Positions 1 to 9,871 of a DNA stretch of 64,000 nucleotides are shown in pieces. The notes below the pieces were generated by a model. The model saw only the letters and a list, made by a program, of their open reading frames with translations, searched no databases and was not told the origin of the DNA. The position numbers were made by a program, and so were the translations under genes. This stretch comes from Mucilaginibacter sp. KACC 22773 (GTDB lineage Bacteria; Bacteroidota; Bacteroidia; Sphingobacteriales; Sphingobacteriaceae), in contig NZ_CP117883.1 in NCBI RefSeq assembly GCF_028736215.1, positions 3,720,001 to 3,784,000 on the forward strand, written 5' to 3'. Within the stretch, counting starts at the first letter, position 1. Every line of letters starts with the position of its first letter.

Positions 1-116
1 AGCATTGGGTTGCAGAAAAATCACCGGTCAATTTTTAAGTTTTTTGGCTGCCAAATTTGCTGATGTATTCATTTGATCTACAAAGAAACCGACGATATAA
101 TTGAAAGAGGTTTATA

Positions 117-2924
117 TTATTCAATAAAACTTCCGTCCCCTCTCCTTTTCATCCGTTGTCCGTGACGCATGGGCGAGCCCGTCCATTTTTGCAGGTTTAG
201 CTTGGCGCTGAACATGAAGTAGCGGCTTTGGGCGTTACTGAGGGTGTTGGTTACCGAGTTTTCGGTTGTTACCTGGTTAACAAAGTTGTTTTGCTTTAAT
301 ATATCAAATACCTGGAATGTGAGCGTAAGGTTGCGGCGCTTAAAAAACTGCTGTTCAATGTATGCGTTAATGACCAAAGGATTACGGGTAAGGTTTTGCG
401 ATATCCCTTTTACGAAGTTTTTATTAGCATTGTAGCCAAAGGTAGCAGTACGCCCGGTAAGGAAATAAAACTTACCATCAATGGCTAAAGCCGTTGTGCT
501 GATATTGGTATTTACCGAATGCGGCAGCGTGAAATATGATTTTGCCACGTCATAGGAAACGTACGGGTTAATTTCTACCGATTCGCTTGGGTTTATTTGT
601 GGGCCTAAACGTTCGTTAAAATGCCAGGTAGTGGTAAAGTTTTGAACGTTGTTACTCATTGACACGCCATGGCCGTAATTGATGGTGCCGTTAAGCGACA
701 GGTTATATTTCCTATTGTCCAGTTGTTTCGAAATATTGTAGTTACCGCCAATGGTGTAACTGCCGTTTAAGTTTATGTAATGTGTCTCGTTTTTTAAAGC
801 ACCAAGGGTATCGGCTATCTGCACCGTATTGGTAACAATCTGGTTTTTAATAAAGCTGACGTTGGCGTTTGCCGATACGTTGAACTTTGAATCGACTATG
901 TAGTTATTGTATTGCAAATTGATGGAATTCCTGAATGATGGTTTCAAATCGGGGTTACCCACAACCGGGTTTTGCGGATTAGACTCATCGCGCACAGGCT
1001 GAATCTGGTTAAATGAAGGCTCTTGCGGGCTGCCAGAATAGTTAACCGAGAAACGCTCCTGCTTTGACCATACGTACTGAAAACGCACTATCGGGATCAG
1101 ATTAAAATTAGTGCGGTGCGTACTTACCACCCCACCGGTTACTTTTGTTCCGTCCAAAACGGTTGGCACACCGGTTACACCTATTGATACATTATATTTT
1201 TTTTGATTAATGCGATAATTAAGTGCAAGGCGGGTTTCGGTAAATGAGTATTTAAAAACATTACTCAATGAATCGACAAGACTGCGCCTGCCCAGCGAAT
1301 CGATATTATAGGTATAGGCCTGGTTATCATAACTTCGCGAATTTACCTGGGCGTTAAACTCAAGTTGCGACACATCGGTAAGGGGCTCAACGTAGGTAAA
1401 ACTCGTCCTGAAGTTTTTACTCAGGTTACTGCGGCTGATGTGGCGGTTCACCAGTGAATCTTTTAAAACATGATTAGTAGAATCCTGGTAGTAGATGATG
1501 TTATTATCCTGCTCGTTAACTGTTTCATTATCCGCCCGGTTGTAGCTTACCTGCAGCGATAGGTTGCGCTTTGGTTTTTTAAACAAATGCTGATAAAATA
1601 CAATAGCTCCCCAGGTGGGCACGGTATTATTGCTACCGGTTAATCCTAAAATATCCTGGTGAATGAGACCGGTTTTGAAACTTTGAGATGTGTTTGTTGA
1701 ATTTACACCCGAGTAGCTAAAACTGGGAGTCACTTTTAGGTAATTAGCGCTATCAATATTATACTCCAGTTCCAGGTTTACATTATGAGTTTTGTTATTA
1801 TTTTGTGAATTGGAGTTCCTGATAAAATTAGTGGTACCCAATGTGCTAAACTGTTGACCATCGCTATGGTTAATAGAATTAACATCCCTGAAATTATAAT
1901 TATAGCTGGTATTTATCTGGATTTTTTTGGTGAGATAACTCCGGTAACTGATATTAGGCCCACCTGTTTTGGTAGTACCGCCACTGCCGCCACCGGTTCC
2001 GCCCGAAACACCATTTACGGTGTTTACAAAACTGCCTATCACCCCTATCTGCTCGTTGCCGTTTATCCGTTGAAAAAACAGGCGGTTATCATAACGGTCG
2101 TCACTGCCTGCACCCGCGCTTAATCGACCAACATTACCCACCGATCTATCGGCCCTTGTGGTAATATTCAACACTTTTTGCGGGTCGCCATCTTTGATGC
2201 CGGTCCGGGCCGCCTGGTCGCCATAGTCGTCAATTATCTGTACTTTATCAACTATATCGGCAGGCAAATTTTTAATGGCCTGGGCAACATCTCCCCCAAT
2301 ATAATCTTTACCATTCAGCCGGGCCTTTACTACGGCCTGGCCCTGGTGGGTAACCGTTCCGTCTTTGGCAACTTCCACACCCTCCATTTTTTTAATCAGT
2401 TCGTCAACAGTTGCGTTCGGGCGTACTTTATAATCGCTGGCACGATACTCAACCGTATCGGTTTTGTAAGTAACACTTGGCTCGCCATTTATCACTACTT
2501 CGCCCAGCATGTGTTGCTGCGGCTTCAAAACAAAAGCATCAAGTTCTAAACTGCGCGATTCGTCATTGTTCAGCATCTTGCGGACAACCGTTTGGAACCC
2601 CACGCTGGTAACAGTGATAACAAAAGTAGCCGATTTAACCTTCCCAAACCTGAACTTACCTGTCGGGCCGGTACTGGTAACCATGCTGTCTGTAGCCGAT
2701 ATCAGTTTAATGGTTGCCCCTTCCAGTTTTTTATTTGCAGTATCCTTCACTACCCCATAAACTTCCCTGAAAGGTAAAGGACCTTTTTGATCTTTGGTAC
2801 CCCGTTGCTTCCCAAAGTTGCCGGCGCCACTGTTTCCATTACCGTTACCACCTCCCCGGCGGTTTTGGGCATAGCCTATGGCGGCAAACGTCAATATAAA
2901 TAAACAGAGTAAAGTTTTTTTCAT
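117..2924 (-). CDS. Outer-membrane beta-barrel receptor (TonB-dependent-receptor-like, CarboxypepD_reg-like N-terminus)
   Basis: A 935-residue outer-membrane protein. A signal peptide (about residues 1-19, ending GYAQ) is followed by a Gly/Asn/Arg-rich stretch. A carboxypeptidase-regulatory-like beta domain (about 55-135, REVYGVVKDTANKKLEGATI) comes next, then a plug-like region (about 140-260, with NATVDELIKKMEGVEV) and a long barrel rich in alternating aromatic strands. A Gly/Thr-rich loop lies near 300-325. This matches the 'outer membrane beta-barrel protein' family related to TonB receptors rather than a classical SusC, and no SusD follows. It is the last gene of the minus-strand carbohydrate cluster, 192 bp after the GH36 gene and beyond a hairpin, so it may be transcribed separately. 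The substrate cannot be read from the sequence. Confidence 0.85.
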   Translation of the reverse strand: MKKTLLCLFILTFAAIGYAQNRRGGGNGNGNSGAGNFGKQRGTKDQKGPLPFREVYGVVKDTANKKLEGATIKLISATDSMVTSTGPTGKFRFGKVKSATFVITVTSVGFQTVVRKMLNNDESRSLELDAFVLKPQQHMLGEVVINGEPSVTYKTDTVEYRASDYKVRPNATVDELIKKMEGVEVAKDGTVTHQGQAVVKARLNGKDYIGGDVAQAIKNLPADIVDKVQIIDDYGDQAARTGIKDGDPQKVLNITTRADRSVGNVGRLSAGAGSDDRYDNRLFFQRINGNEQIGVIGSFVNTVNGVSGGTGGGSGGTTKTGGPNISYRSYLTKKIQINTSYNYNFRDVNSINHSDGQQFSTLGTTNFIRNSNSQNNNKTHNVNLELEYNIDSANYLKVTPSFSYSGVNSTNTSQSFKTGLIHQDILGLTGSNNTVPTWGAIVFYQHLFKKPKRNLSLQVSYNRADNETVNEQDNNIIYYQDSTNHVLKDSLVNRHISRSNLSKNFRTSFTYVEPLTDVSQLEFNAQVNSRSYDNQAYTYNIDSLGRRSLVDSLSNVFKYSFTETRLALNYRINQKKYNVSIGVTGVPTVLDGTKVTGGVVSTHRTNFNLIPIVRFQYVWSKQERFSVNYSGSPQEPSFNQIQPVRDESNPQNPVVGNPDLKPSFRNSINLQYNNYIVDSKFNVSANANVSFIKNQIVTNTVQIADTLGALKNETHYINLNGSYTIGGNYNISKQLDNRKYNLSLNGTINYGHGVSMSNNVQNFTTTWHFNERLGPQINPSESVEINPYVSYDVAKSYFTLPHSVNTNISTTALAIDGKFYFLTGRTATFGYNANKNFVKGISQNLTRNPLVINAYIEQQFFKRRNLTLTFQVFDILKQNNFVNQVTTENSVTNTLSNAQSRYFMFSAKLNLQKWTGSPMRHGQRMKRRGDGSFIE

Positions 2925-3061
2925 GGTAAGGCGGATGTAGCTGGGTTAAGTCCTGAGTTAAAAGTCCTGAGCCAGAAGTTATAAGTAGCAAGCTGACTTA
3001 TAACTTGAGGCTATCAATTTAAAACTTGTAAAGTTGACAGGAATTAATCCGGCTAAAAATA

Positions 3062-3100
3062 CAAGGCCACAACGGTTTATTTTAAACTGTTGCAGCCTTG
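3062..3100 (-). terminator. Hairpin after the GH36 gene
   Basis: Imperfect inverted repeat on the minus strand just past the GH36 stop codon. The outer arms are CAAGGC/GCCTTG with an inner AAACxGTTG-type stem. On the minus strand it is followed by a T-rich run, as expected for an intrinsic terminator. Confidence 0.5.
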
Positions 3101-3116
3101 TTACATAACATCCTTG

Positions 3117-5324
3117 TTACTTGCTTTCTTCAAGCTGCAAAACAACACTTGCTCTGCCGCTGTTAACATCGGGGTTGATGCCTACAGTCATTAAGAAATC
3201 GCCTGTTAAAACCAGGTTATTTTCGATAGATGAGTTGGAGCCTGCATAAAGGTTAATCTCTTTAACCAGGTATTTTTTTTGCGGATTGAGGCCTTTCAGG
3301 CGGATAGGCACCTTTGTTCCGGCATTGTAACGATTATTAACCAAATAGTTAAATACCACTGCTTTTGATTTGCTTTCATTAACATACATAATAGATGCGG
3401 CATCGTTATCCCACGGCGATTGCAAACGATATTGGTCGCCGTGCCAGATGGCATCTTTCAGGTATTCATAGTTTTTAAGCGCGTCATGCACATAGGTAAG
3501 GTCTTGCTCACTTAGTTTGCTTACTACAATGTCAAACCCAAGCTTACCCATCATAGCCACGTCCGTGCGGAATTTTATAGGTTGTTTACCCCAGTCGGTA
3601 ACATGGTTTGAACTGGTCATAGCCGGGTAAAAGTAGGAGTACTCCCATTGGATAAACACCCTTTCCAGCGGTTCGGTGTTATCACTCGGCCAAAATTCAG
3701 TAAAGTACTTAAGCGCGCCGTAGTCAACACGGCCACCGCCGCCAGAGCACAGCATCAAAGGTACTTTGGGATATTTTGCCCTTACACGTTCCAATACTTT
3801 GTACAAACCGAAAACATAATCGGTATATAAATGCGATTGGTCTTTTTTCAAATAAGCCGAATATGCATTATAAATCACCGCGTTACAATCCCATTTAATA
3901 TAGGCCAGGGTTGGGTTTTTGGTAAACAGGTCATCCACTATGCCGAATACAAAATCCTGAACTTTAGAATTAGCAAGATCCAGCACCAACTGGTTGCGGA
4001 AATACTTTTCGGGCCGGTTTGGTTGCTTTATCACCCAATCGGGATGTTTGCTGTAAAGTTCACTTTTGGGGTTAACCATTTCGGGCTCAATCCAAATGCC
4101 GAATTTCACGCCATCGGCAGTTGCTTCCCTTACCAACGAACCAATGCCATTAGGTAATTTCAGTTTATTTTCCTGCCAATCGCCCAAACCGGCATGATCA
4201 TCATTACGCGGAAATTTGTTAGCAAACCAGCCATCATCTAACAAAAACAAATCGACACCTAATTTTTTGGTATCTTTTAATAAACCAAACAGTTTGCTTT
4301 CATTAAAATCAAAATAGGTCGATTCCCAGTTGTTCAGCAAAGTAAGCCTATCACCCTGGCCATCAACAATTTTATATTGGCGTGCCCAACGTTGCAGCTT
4401 ACGGCTGGCATCTCCCTTACCATGATCTGAATAAGTATAGACAAACGCCGGCGTAGTAAACTCCTGTGCAGGTTTAAGATGATATTCGGCCGCAGCATTG
4501 TTAATACCGGCAATAACCCTTAAGTTATTGGATACATCCAACTCCAGATCGATTTTAAAATTGCCCGACCATTCCAGCGCGCCAAGCATTACTTTACCTT
4601 CATCCTCGGTAGCAGGTTTATCCATAGATACCATGAACATAGATGGCTCATACAAATTAGCGCGGGTACCCAGTTTGCTGTCAATAGTTTTAATGCCGTG
4701 GGTTAGCCTTGCCTCCTCGGGCTGCATCTCTAATGCCCAGTTACCGTGGTATTGTTTTAGCCAAAAGCCATTACCTTTTAAATTAAGATTGGCCGATGCA
4801 TATTTGTTCAGGGTTACTTCACCCTTTTCGTTATGCTTTATAACCGACCATTGCTCGGTAACGTCCTCTTTAAAATAGGTTTTATAATATAATGTTACTT
4901 CAAACGGGTAGGCAGGATCTTTCAGGTTAACAGTAAGCAGGCTTATATCCTCGTCAACTTTGGTCACGGTGTGGCTTACATAAACCAGGTTGAGGGATTT
5001 ATTACCATCGGTATGCGTCACGGTTATTGCCGGTTCGGCCAGGCTTTGCGAACCTGATGCCATATAGGCTTCAGTTAACACACCCGAGTCATCGGCCTGC
5101 CGATACATTTTGCCAATATGTTCGTATTCTTTGGCGTTACCCAGCTTACTGCCGAAGTAAACCATTTTAAGGGTTTTATCGCCTCCGGTTTGCAGCACCA
5201 GGGCATTATTTTGTGTTTCTACCGGGATGGTAACAGTTTGGGCGTAGCTTCCCATAGCCATCACCATCGAACTTACAAGCACCACACCAAATGGCAATGC
5301 TTTGTTTGTAAACGTCTTTCTCAA
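3117..5324 (-). CDS. Alpha-galactosidase, GH36
   Basis: A 735-residue exported GH36 alpha-galactosidase that should release terminal alpha-1,6-galactose. The N-terminal signal peptide ends near ...MGSYAQ. An N-terminal beta-sandwich domain (about 30-300) precedes the catalytic barrel. Landmark motifs are LFLLDDGWF, FGIWIEPEMVNP and IKWDCN, whose Asp479 is the expected nucleophile, and WPSDNTEP, whose Asp548 is the expected acid/base. The spacing fits characterised GH36 enzymes closely. A C-terminal beta domain completes the usual length. It lies 50 bp after the clan GH-D gene in a run of secreted glycosidases, so it probably acts in the periplasm or at the surface on oligosaccharides. Confidence in the family is high; the natural substrate is inferred. 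Confidence 0.93.
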   Translation of the reverse strand: MRKTFTNKALPFGVVLVSSMVMAMGSYAQTVTIPVETQNNALVLQTGGDKTLKMVYFGSKLGNAKEYEHIGKMYRQADDSGVLTEAYMASGSQSLAEPAITVTHTDGNKSLNLVYVSHTVTKVDEDISLLTVNLKDPAYPFEVTLYYKTYFKEDVTEQWSVIKHNEKGEVTLNKYASANLNLKGNGFWLKQYHGNWALEMQPEEARLTHGIKTIDSKLGTRANLYEPSMFMVSMDKPATEDEGKVMLGALEWSGNFKIDLELDVSNNLRVIAGINNAAAEYHLKPAQEFTTPAFVYTYSDHGKGDASRKLQRWARQYKIVDGQGDRLTLLNNWESTYFDFNESKLFGLLKDTKKLGVDLFLLDDGWFANKFPRNDDHAGLGDWQENKLKLPNGIGSLVREATADGVKFGIWIEPEMVNPKSELYSKHPDWVIKQPNRPEKYFRNQLVLDLANSKVQDFVFGIVDDLFTKNPTLAYIKWDCNAVIYNAYSAYLKKDQSHLYTDYVFGLYKVLERVRAKYPKVPLMLCSGGGGRVDYGALKYFTEFWPSDNTEPLERVFIQWEYSYFYPAMTSSNHVTDWGKQPIKFRTDVAMMGKLGFDIVVSKLSEQDLTYVHDALKNYEYLKDAIWHGDQYRLQSPWDNDAASIMYVNESKSKAVVFNYLVNNRYNAGTKVPIRLKGLNPQKKYLVKEINLYAGSNSSIENNLVLTGDFLMTVGINPDVNSGRASVVLQLEESK

Positions 5325-5374
5325 TTTTTTATAGGTTATTAATCAGGTACAAATAAGGTTAAATTTATTGATTA

Positions 5375-7399
5375 TTAGTTCTTGAACTCAAATTTATATA
5401 ATACAGCATCAGCGGCAGGCAATTTTACATTCAAATCTGTATTCGTGCCTTTCAGTATTTCGGTAACTTTATATTTTTGCAGGGGCAGGCCTAATCTTTT
5501 AAAATCCAATGCAAACGCTTTAGGCTTATCCGAGTAATTAAATACGGCCACATAATACGCATTCCCGATTTTTTGAGTGAACAGTTCAGACGCGTTTTCG
5601 CCGGTATTACCCTCAACCGGTTTAAAGGATTTACCATTTTTAATAACCGTTAAAATCTCCGGATTTTGATACCACGCTATAGCCCTTGAGCTCCACTGTC
5701 CGTGTACGGAAAAATCGTCGCCGGTAATAAACGTACCGGTAACTATGGCCGAAAGCATCCGGGCGCGGTTGGCCCCTTCAGTTTCGTTGTTTAATACCAC
5801 ATGGTCGGCATCAACAAAATTGTACAAATAGGTTTGCCACCAGCCATAGCTTACACTGTTTAAGGTGTACTGCGTATTATCGATACTTTTAAAAGCATCG
5901 CAGGCAATGCGGCGGGTATGCACATAGCGGCCCGATGCCAGACTTGGCGATATAGCGGCGTAAATGAGCATCTGATCGCCCAATTTGCTGACCAGGTATT
6001 CCATCCCTTTACGGTAGGCCTGCATTCCTGTAGTTATGGCAGGATCATAAAAATGGGTAGACTCGGCGGTAGCATGCCCCAGGAAATCTATTTTAATCAT
6101 CTTAAAGCCGCATTCTTTCAGCTTACCAATCACCAAATCAATATGTTGAAGCGTTGCGGGGTGTGTAGGATCAACAGCCCTTGCGCCATCAATATCGTGG
6201 TAGCCTTTACCAACTTTTGTCCAGGTTTCGCCGTAGGTATAATTAGTGCCGGCTACTTTTCTGTCGGGACCATCTTTCCAGCCCCAATCAGTAAATGGCG
6301 CCCAATAAACTCCGGGTTGCAATCCCTTGCTTTTGCAATAGTCGGCAAACTCCTTCAGCCTGCTGTAATCTCCTTCTAAGCCGCCCTTCAGCATAAAATC
6401 CCAATAGGAATCCAAATCGATAAAAGCAGTGTTACCGGTGCGGAAGGTTGACAGGCTATCGGCAAAAAAATCGGCCACTTTTGTGGCTTTCTCGTAGGTT
6501 AGTTTTTCCTGCATCACGCCCCAGCTATTCCATCCAACAGGCGTAGGTTTTGTCCAGTTAAAAACAAACGGAGGTTCGGCAATGCGGTTGGCTTTAGCAT
6601 ATTCTTCCATACCGGTTCGCCAGTCATTGTAGTAACCAATAAATATCTTGGGCGACTGCACTATATCACCTTTAACTTCTCCGTGCTCGATATTATCGCG
6701 GGTTACGCTTTCTTCGGTATATCCGCTCCAAACAACTATCCGGTTGCCTTCGCCGGTGGCCGTACTGCGTACCCCGGTTTTCCAAACCTCATGCTCAACA
6801 GAACCAGCTATGTAACCGTTGCGACTGGCGTTGTCATATACCGTACCAACTTCGGCACTGGTATTGCTGAACGGGGCCTTGAACTCTTTGGCGTTATACC
6901 GGATAAACGTATCGTTATCAAAGGGCACAAAAACGCTGCGGGCATCGCCCGTAACAGCCGGAATATTCCCGGAAAACGGAATAATGGAATTACTGGATAT
7001 TTTTTTTCCTGTCAATACAACCTGGGTCAGGAAAAATTCCCTGCCAGGGTAAACGTAAAATACCTGTTCAATTTTTGGCAGGTTATTACGGGTAAGTGTT
7101 ACTACGTATTTTTCGCCTTTGCCAAAACCATCATTAATAGCCGTAGTAGCATATTTACGATATAAATTATCAGTTGTGGCTACGGCTACATCTTTTATTT
7201 TGAAAGTGGCTGTTATATTAGAAAAAAATATTTTTTTGCCATGATAAACATTATAGGTGCCGGTTTTAAGGTCGTAAACAATGCTGTTGCCTTTACCGTA
7301 TGGGATTGTTACGGTACTCGTTTGTTTGGCTGATGCAATACTAAACAGTGATTGCATGGCTAACGACAGGGTAAAAATTATTTTATAGTATATTTTCAT
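5375..7399 (-). CDS. Secreted glycoside hydrolase, clan GH-D (alpha-galactosidase-like)
   Basis: A 674-residue secreted protein with a signal peptide ending near SIASAKQ. Residues 30-270 look like a beta-sandwich. The barrel starts at PTPVGWNSWG and carries FIDLDSYWDFM, GLQPGVYWAPFTDWGW and MIKIDFLGHA. Asp438 in the last motif sits where clan GH-D (GH27/GH36/GH31-type) enzymes place their nucleophile. A later DADHVVL/ITGDDFS region also fits the clan. It is clearly divergent from the neighbouring GH36 enzyme, so the two probably attack different linkages. Alpha-galactosidase is the likeliest activity; another alpha-retaining activity is possible. It follows the GH95 gene across a palindromic element. 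Confidence 0.78.
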   Translation of the reverse strand: MKIYYKIIFTLSLAMQSLFSIASAKQTSTVTIPYGKGNSIVYDLKTGTYNVYHGKKIFFSNITATFKIKDVAVATTDNLYRKYATTAINDGFGKGEKYVVTLTRNNLPKIEQVFYVYPGREFFLTQVVLTGKKISSNSIIPFSGNIPAVTGDARSVFVPFDNDTFIRYNAKEFKAPFSNTSAEVGTVYDNASRNGYIAGSVEHEVWKTGVRSTATGEGNRIVVWSGYTEESVTRDNIEHGEVKGDIVQSPKIFIGYYNDWRTGMEEYAKANRIAEPPFVFNWTKPTPVGWNSWGVMQEKLTYEKATKVADFFADSLSTFRTGNTAFIDLDSYWDFMLKGGLEGDYSRLKEFADYCKSKGLQPGVYWAPFTDWGWKDGPDRKVAGTNYTYGETWTKVGKGYHDIDGARAVDPTHPATLQHIDLVIGKLKECGFKMIKIDFLGHATAESTHFYDPAITTGMQAYRKGMEYLVSKLGDQMLIYAAISPSLASGRYVHTRRIACDAFKSIDNTQYTLNSVSYGWWQTYLYNFVDADHVVLNNETEGANRARMLSAIVTGTFITGDDFSVHGQWSSRAIAWYQNPEILTVIKNGKSFKPVEGNTGENASELFTQKIGNAYYVAVFNYSDKPKAFALDFKRLGLPLQKYKVTEILKGTNTDLNVKLPAADAVLYKFEFKN

Positions 7400-7423
7400 T
7401 GATTGGCATTTTTAATAATAGAG

Positions 7424-7502
7424 CGTCATTGCGAGGCACGAAGCAATCCCCGATATGCTAAGTCCCACATAGTTTGGGATTGCTTCGTGCCTCGCAATGA
7501 CG
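7424..7502. repeat. 79-bp palindromic element (CGTCATTGCGAGG type), copy 1
   Basis: A perfect 27-bp inverted repeat: arms 7424-7450 and 7476-7502, beginning CGTCATTGCGAGGCACGAAG, around a 25-bp loop. It lies between the GH95 and clan GH-D genes. A second copy at 62718-62796 runs the other way, and its loop is the reverse complement of this one, so the whole unit and not only the arms is conserved. REP-like repeats with the same CGTCATTGCGAGG core are known from many bacteria. Confidence 0.9.
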
Positions 7503-7524
7503 GTAGTTTAGTACGTTGATTTAA

Positions 7525-9861
7525 CTACACCTTTTGCGCCATCACCTCTTTCATCACCCCGTTAACCTTTATTTTCACTTTACGCGGCGTGGTTGAAGTG
7601 ACGCGGTAGCTAATAACCTTACCATCTTTCCATTTAAAATCGACAGTAAAATTGCCACGGGCACGTAACCCTTTCACATCGCCGGATGCTTTCCAGCTAT
7701 CGGGAATTGCCGGTATCAGGTTGATATAGCCTTCATGGCTTTGGATCAGCATTTCGGCAATACCGGCAGTTGTGCCAAAGTTTCCATCTATCTGGAACGG
7801 CGGACCTGCTGATAACAGGTTTGGATAAATACCGCCACCCGCACCATAATTGATACCTGTGCTTGTAGTCGGCTTCATGATCTCGGTAAATAGTTTGTAG
7901 GCCCGGTTGCCATCGTGCAGTCTGGCCCAGAATAAGAGCTTGTAGGCGATAGACCAGCTTGGCCCATCATCGCCACGTACATCCAGGGTCTTCTTAGCTG
8001 CGGCTGCCAGGTCGGGCGTGCCGTCTGCTGTAATTTCGGATGCCGGATAGATCCCATACAGGTGAGAGATGTGCCTGTGCTGTGACTCGGTTTCCTTGTA
8101 ATCTTCCAGCCATTCCTGTATGCGGCCATCCTTGCTGATGATACCGGCGGGTGGAATTTCTGTTAACCGCTTTTTTAATTGGGAACGAAAAGCGACATCA
8201 ATACCTAAAGTTTCCGAAGCGGTAATTACGTTGGCAAACAACTCGCGCATAATCTGATTATCGATAGTGGCACCGATGCAGATACTGGCGTGATTGCCGC
8301 TGCCATCGGGCATCATAAAGCTATTTTCGGGCGATGATGACGGTGCAGTAACCATATAACGGCTTTTAGGGTCTTTTACCAATATGCTGTTGTAAAACTG
8401 TGCCGAGCCCTTTAAAATGGGGTAAATGCTTTTTAGGTAATTTTTGTCATTTGTAAAAGCATAATGATCCCAGATATTGCTGCACAACCAACCCGAACCA
8501 GCCTTGGTTACTCCCCATGAAGCGCTTTCGCCAGGCTCTGTCCATCCCCAAACGTTGGTGATAACGTGGGCAACCCAGCCATCGGCGTTGTAATAAGCTT
8601 TAGCTGTACGCTCACCGTTTTTTACCATGCCGCGCACCAGTTCAACCAATGGCAGGTTTAGCTCAGACAAGTTGGAAACCTCAACCGGGAAATGGTTCAT
8701 TTGTACATTTACATCCAGGTGGTAGTCACCGTTCCATGGGGTGTGTACTTCGTTGGCCCATAGCCCTTGCAGGTTGGGCGGCAACAAGCCTACCCTTGTA
8801 CTGCAAATGCTTAAATAGCGCCCAAACTGGTAAAACAATACCGGCAAGCCTTTATCATCGGCAGGCGCTTTATGGAAGCTAATGAGCCGCTGATCGGTAG
8901 TTTCTGTCGGGTTATCGTTACCTAAATTGATGCTTACACGGTTAAACAGCTTTTGAAACTTCCTGGTATGTTCCTGCTTTTCTAAGGCATAGGGCTTTAA
9001 CATAGCAGTGGCCAAATTCCGCTCCATCTTCGCCTTAAAACCGGGGCTTTTAAAGTCGGTAGTTGCCGAAATATAGATAATAACCTCGGTAGCATTTTTT
9101 ATAACCAGGCTATTATCTATGGCGGTTAATGTACCGCCGGTGAGTTTGGCTTTCACATTGGCAATGTATTGCATACCGTTCCCATCGGTGCCATTATCCA
9201 ACCGGCCTTCCATTTGCAGCGTATTACCAATTGTGGTGGTTTTTGACCGCTCGGGGCGGCTAATGCCAATAGCAAAATTCAGCTGACCAGGTTTATCGGC
9301 AGTAAGTTTGATAACATCTATATCACTTCCAAAACTGGTAAAATACTCGCGCTTATAAGTAACACCGTTAACAGTATAAGTACTTTTTGCTAAAGCATTA
9401 TCAAGCGATAATTCCCGCTGATAGTTGGTATATTTAGTAGCATCGGCACCATTATAGTCAAACTTCAGGGTTAGATCGCCCAGGGTTTGAAAACAGCCCC
9501 ATTGTTTGCCTCCCGATCCGGGGCCCTTGCACACAAAATCTTTATCAATCAGGGCCTGTGCCTCCACGTTTTTTCCGGCCAATAATAATGCCTTTATTTC
9601 GGGCAGTTTTTTATAGGCATCATAATTATTGGCATCCTGTACTGATCCCGACCAAAGTGTAATGTCATTAAGTACAATTTTTTCGTCGCTCACTCCCCCA
9701 TCCGGCATCATGCCTAAACGGCCATTGCCCAATGCGAGGGTCTCTTCCCAGCGCGATGCGGGCTTATCGTAATGCAAAGTAAGCGCCCTTTTTTGGGCGA
9801 TTGAGACCGTCGACAGCAATAAAAGAACGGCCGCAACGGATATGTTTTTTGTAAAATTCAT
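7525..9861 (-). CDS. Alpha-L-fucosidase, GH95
   Basis: A 778-residue exported GH95 enzyme, an inverting alpha-L-fucosidase family that also includes alpha-L-galactosidases. A signal peptide (about 1-22, ending SIAQ) precedes the N-terminal domain with ETLALGNGRLGMM and NDITLWSG. In the (alpha/alpha)6 barrel I see LPPNLQGLWANE, LDVNVQMNHF, SSSPENSF (Glu512, expected general acid) and FQIDGNFG (Asp692, expected general base). The Asn-x-Asn that assists the base in the characterised Bifidobacterium enzyme reads Asp383-Val-Asn385 here. It is 10 bp downstream of the GH29 gene, so the two fucosidases are surely co-transcribed. Confidence 0.92.
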   Translation of the reverse strand: MNFTKNISVAAVLLLLSTVSIAQKRALTLHYDKPASRWEETLALGNGRLGMMPDGGVSDEKIVLNDITLWSGSVQDANNYDAYKKLPEIKALLLAGKNVEAQALIDKDFVCKGPGSGGKQWGCFQTLGDLTLKFDYNGADATKYTNYQRELSLDNALAKSTYTVNGVTYKREYFTSFGSDIDVIKLTADKPGQLNFAIGISRPERSKTTTIGNTLQMEGRLDNGTDGNGMQYIANVKAKLTGGTLTAIDNSLVIKNATEVIIYISATTDFKSPGFKAKMERNLATAMLKPYALEKQEHTRKFQKLFNRVSINLGNDNPTETTDQRLISFHKAPADDKGLPVLFYQFGRYLSICSTRVGLLPPNLQGLWANEVHTPWNGDYHLDVNVQMNHFPVEVSNLSELNLPLVELVRGMVKNGERTAKAYYNADGWVAHVITNVWGWTEPGESASWGVTKAGSGWLCSNIWDHYAFTNDKNYLKSIYPILKGSAQFYNSILVKDPKSRYMVTAPSSSPENSFMMPDGSGNHASICIGATIDNQIMRELFANVITASETLGIDVAFRSQLKKRLTEIPPAGIISKDGRIQEWLEDYKETESQHRHISHLYGIYPASEITADGTPDLAAAAKKTLDVRGDDGPSWSIAYKLLFWARLHDGNRAYKLFTEIMKPTTSTGINYGAGGGIYPNLLSAGPPFQIDGNFGTTAGIAEMLIQSHEGYINLIPAIPDSWKASGDVKGLRARGNFTVDFKWKDGKVISYRVTSTTPRKVKIKVNGVMKEVMAQKV

Positions 9862-9871
9862 TTAGTGCAGG

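Noticed and set aside
6683..7165. 160-aa frame antisense to the clan GH-D gene
   Set aside because: Lies wholly within a well-supported gene on the other strand.
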